Shown one piece after another: positions 5,901 to 6,389 of a stretch of DNA of 6,389 nucleotides. Both the position numbers and the translations under genes were made by a program. The notes below the pieces were generated by a model. That model worked only from the letters and a program-made list of their open reading frames with translations. It made no database searches and was not told where the DNA came from. The stretch lies in assembly GCA_946184715.1 (NCBI GenBank), contig CAMHGU010000132.1, positions 1-6,389 of the forward strand, in the 5' to 3' direction. How positions within the stretch are numbered: the first letter of the stretch is position 1; every line of letters begins with the position of its first letter. The DNA comes from an uncultured bacterium. Lineage in GTDB: Bacteria; Bacteroidota; Bacteroidia; Bacteroidales; Muribaculaceae.

Positions 5901-6389
5901 GGGCGTCATTGCCCGCAACAATCTGGGCGAAAGCGAGAGCCGCGGCACCGCGCTACTCGTGGGTAAATCCTACGACCTGCCTGTAACCGAAGGCTTCGCC
6001 AACCGCTCGCTCCACTACTTCTGGGAGTCGGACGGCCAGATGTTTATCTCTACCGAATCAAGCGATGGCGACGACGTGTCGCTCGCCCTTTCGGCTCTCG
6101 AGGCCGGCGCCGCATCCTTCAACTCCGGCAAGCTCAACATCAAAGATGCCGCCAACCCCGTGCTCCTCTTCGATGCAAAGGGTTATGGAGTGTCAGATGT
6201 GAAGATAGTAGCCACGCTGCCCAATGGCAGCACGGTTGATGTGGCCACTGCCGAAGTAACCGCTGCTGATTTCGCTCGCGTCAAGGTGCCTTTGAACGAC
6301 CTTCGCGACAACTCCTATGTGCGCTTAGCCTTTGTGGCTGAGATTGTCAATCCCACCGAGGTCGACGACTGGACCGGCGAGATTATCAC
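2872..6389 (+). CDS. Large secreted modular protein with duplicated N-terminal module, anchor-J-like and FN3-like domains (3' end missing)
   Basis: An open frame with no stop from ATG 2872 to the window edge, 1172 residues visible. Order: signal peptide 1-23; basic Pro/Lys/Ala-rich linker ~24-100; module A ~121-280 and module B ~281-400, diverged copies marked by W-V-K-G-T-R-D-G (177-184) and W-I-K-G-T-I-D-G (330-337); anchor-J-like domain 1 ~418-563; FN3-like 1 ~565-667; anchor-J-like 2 ~669-815; FN3-like 2 ~822-922; FN3-like 3 ~922-1032; a third, diverged anchor-J-like domain from ~1036. The protein is acidic, very poor in Cys and rich in aromatic/Asp beta-strand patterns, as expected of an extracellular beta-sandwich string. 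No lipobox Cys follows the signal peptide, so it is not an obvious lipoprotein; a type IX secretion sorting domain at the missing C terminus would be plausible but is not seen. I see no catalytic motif in the visible part. A role in adhesion or glycan/protein binding is inferred from domain type only. ATG 2872 is chosen because the signal peptide starts there and the upstream context is A-rich. Confidence 0.9.
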   Translation, partial: MKTKLTYFTMLLVATAIALPIHAGDYTTKRGLPKSINVPKPPVFVQAERQKSIDRTPTKGVPFHAADNAAKAKPGKAAPEVAPTQQRRGAFAQRFDLRNPLKRDFKAYEEIVDENGIIIMPAAGTRKLYARAGKSYKNIIGEGLKVVDQSGYVHIVECDDGTVYIRNIVSSLGTGAWVKGTRDGNTITVPTRQPILYQYEETASVRWGVNDLGFSAYDDYADSFTFTIDGNTIRLNNSSEDIFMGVFWDNDQSFAFAGDYDTEWTYSHDFEPLEVVEVALPAGATVEKWYTKGHERFDQNNEAFRGNVNVAFVGSDVYVQGIFAEFPQAWIKGTIDGDKVVFKGIQHLGAYEGTEIYAVGTDESDVVEYEMSYDADAKELKSRGILLANADTENVSYLHWLSDLTISATNPFAPITALPYSNGFDTTEEVDWFTVENSNGDAHTWRNEDGAMRYHYDSELSADDWLFSPAFSLKAGKVYRLAIDTWSQSYIERIEVKMGKKAASSAMTDQVIEPTEVSWDEPATIENGLIAIDADADYYFGIHAISDADCNVLYVDNFYLEEVILEAPDAVTDFTVTPGEYVLEATINFTAPSKNIKGDALTAPLTAIEIVRDGNVIYTFNNVEPGAALSYKDTEGLTVGRHIYQIIPYNSYGAGRKSDEIKITLQQMVEVPFVADFTDESTFDLFTAIDANEDLFTWLWEVNSHAFYSYHAENSADDYLVTPPVQLTGAQNYDITIHAGAGGYPERFEVVVGTEATAAALSTVVIEPTEVSDEDDLEVVGTFTPESDGIYFVAVHAISDPDKYELRIHSLSITEGADNGAPAAPQLSVEAAPQGDNKSILSIVAPATAINGSSLTAPLEKIEVYRDNALAGEITDVNPGSSVTFTDADVENGVHTYYVMAYNDKGFGLKSERVSAYIGLDAPEAVENLDSKDNGNSVSLSWNKVSETGKNGGFVNRADVDYDLYNGTVSYDWGFPMIMLEEEPFTTLRDADSYEVEIDTEEGEQQYAGWGVIARNNLGESESRGTALLVGKSYDLPVTEGFANRSLHYFWESDGQMFISTESSDGDDVSLALSALEAGAASFNSGKLNIKDAANPVLLFDAKGYGVSDVKIVATLPNGSTVDVATAEVTAADFARVKVPLNDLRDNSYVRLAFVAEIVNPTEVDDWTGEII
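3232..3711 (+). repeat. N-terminal module, copy A (protein-level repeat)
   Basis: Residues ~121-280 of the secreted protein. It opens with P-A-A-G-T-R-K-L-Y-A-R-A-G, followed by an I-V-E-C-D-D-G-T-V-Y-I-R-N strand pair (155-167) and the W-V-K-G-T-R-D-G-N-T-I-T-V-P turn (177-190). A second half has F-T-I-D-G-N-T-I-R-L and F-A-G-D-Y, ending just before copy B. I recognise the pattern from uncharacterised Bacteroidetes secreted proteins but know of no assigned function. Copy A is longer than copy B because of the extra ~218-280 segment. Confidence 0.6.
3712..4071 (+). repeat. N-terminal module, copy B (protein-level repeat)
   Basis: Residues ~281-400. It begins P-A-G-A-T-V-E-K-W-Y-T-K-G, matching the opening of copy A. 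It then has V-A-F-V-G-S-D-V-Y-V-Q-G (310-321) and W-I-K-G-T-I-D-G-D-K-V-V-F (330-342), matching the strand pair and turn of copy A, and ends with Y-A-V-G-T-D and a Y-D-A-D-A-K-E-L strand. The distance from the opening Pro to the Trp is 49 residues here against 56 in copy A. The resemblance is clear in protein but not in DNA, so the duplication is old. Confidence 0.6.
4123..4560 (+). repeat. Choice-of-anchor-J-like domain, copy 1
   Basis: Residues ~418-563. The start L-P-Y-S-N-G-F-D, then W-F-T-V-E-N-S-N-G-D-A-H-T-W, A-D-D-W-L-F-S-P (462-469), a long K-V-Y-R-L-A-I-D strand, and the closing V-D-N-F-Y-L-E-E strand are the standard marks of this jelly-roll-like extracellular domain (cleaved adhesin/MAM-like group) in Bacteroidetes. 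It carries V-I-E-P-T-E-V at 511-517, repeated in copy 2. Confidence 0.75.
4876..5319 (+). repeat. Choice-of-anchor-J-like domain, copy 2
   Basis: Residues ~669-815, same layout as copy 1: opening V-P-F-V-A-D-F, A-D-D-Y-L-V-T-P-P (716-724), V-I-E-P-T-E-V (765-771), V-H-A-I-S-D and a closing strand. Matching landmarks lie 254 residues apart in both cases (A462/A716 and V511/V765), so copies 1 and 2 are collinear between them without net gaps. It is preceded and followed by FN3-like domains, so the anchor-J plus FN3 pair was probably duplicated as a unit. Confidence 0.7.
5977..6389 (+). repeat. Diverged third anchor-J-like domain, cut by the window edge
   Basis: Residues ~1036-1172. It opens L-P-V-T-E-G-F-A like the other copies, has an aromatic W-E-S-D-G segment and a V-L-L-F-D-A-K-G strand (compare L-A-I-D-T-W in copy 1), but lacks the A-D-D-W/Y-L motif. 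V-N-P-T-E-V at 1159-1164 resembles V-I-E-P-T-E-V but sits at a different depth, so I do not count it as the same element. The end of the domain is outside the window. Confidence 0.5.

Overview
The window looks like chromosomal DNA from a member of the Bacteroidales, most plausibly a gut Muribaculaceae/Prevotella-like organism. Three things point that way: A-rich start contexts without Shine-Dalgarno motifs, the linkage of a DUF2520 Rossmann protein to a KdsC-type phosphatase, and a large secreted protein built from 'choice-of-anchor J' (cleaved-adhesin-like) and fibronectin type III-like domains, an architecture typical of the phylum. The genus is an inference. All genes are on the plus strand.

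Bases 1-2809 hold a very compact run of five genes: the 3' end of murB (peptidoglycan precursor synthesis), a PhnP-like metallo-beta-lactamase-fold phosphodiesterase, a small FMN nitroreductase, a DUF2520/ProC-like NAD(P)-binding protein, and a KdsC-like HAD phosphatase (Kdo-8-phosphate phosphatase, LPS precursor synthesis). The gaps are 1 bp, 12 bp, a 4-bp ATGA overlap and a 14-bp overlap, so they are very probably cotranscribed. The first and last genes act in envelope precursor synthesis; the three in between have no certain substrate.

Bases 2810-2871 are a 62-bp spacer, the only sizeable gap, with a weak hairpin plus T-run that may end the operon.

Bases 2872-6389 are a single uninterrupted reading frame running off the right edge (1172 residues visible, no stop). 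It encodes a Sec-exported, acidic, modular protein: signal peptide, basic Pro/Lys-rich linker, a duplicated ~120-160-residue module marked by W-V/I-K-G-T-x-D-G, then alternating anchor-J-like and FN3-like domains. This is the least characterised part of the window. The large open frames on the opposite strand are shadows of this gene.

I saw no RNA genes, CRISPR arrays, insertion sequences, attachment sites or phage genes.
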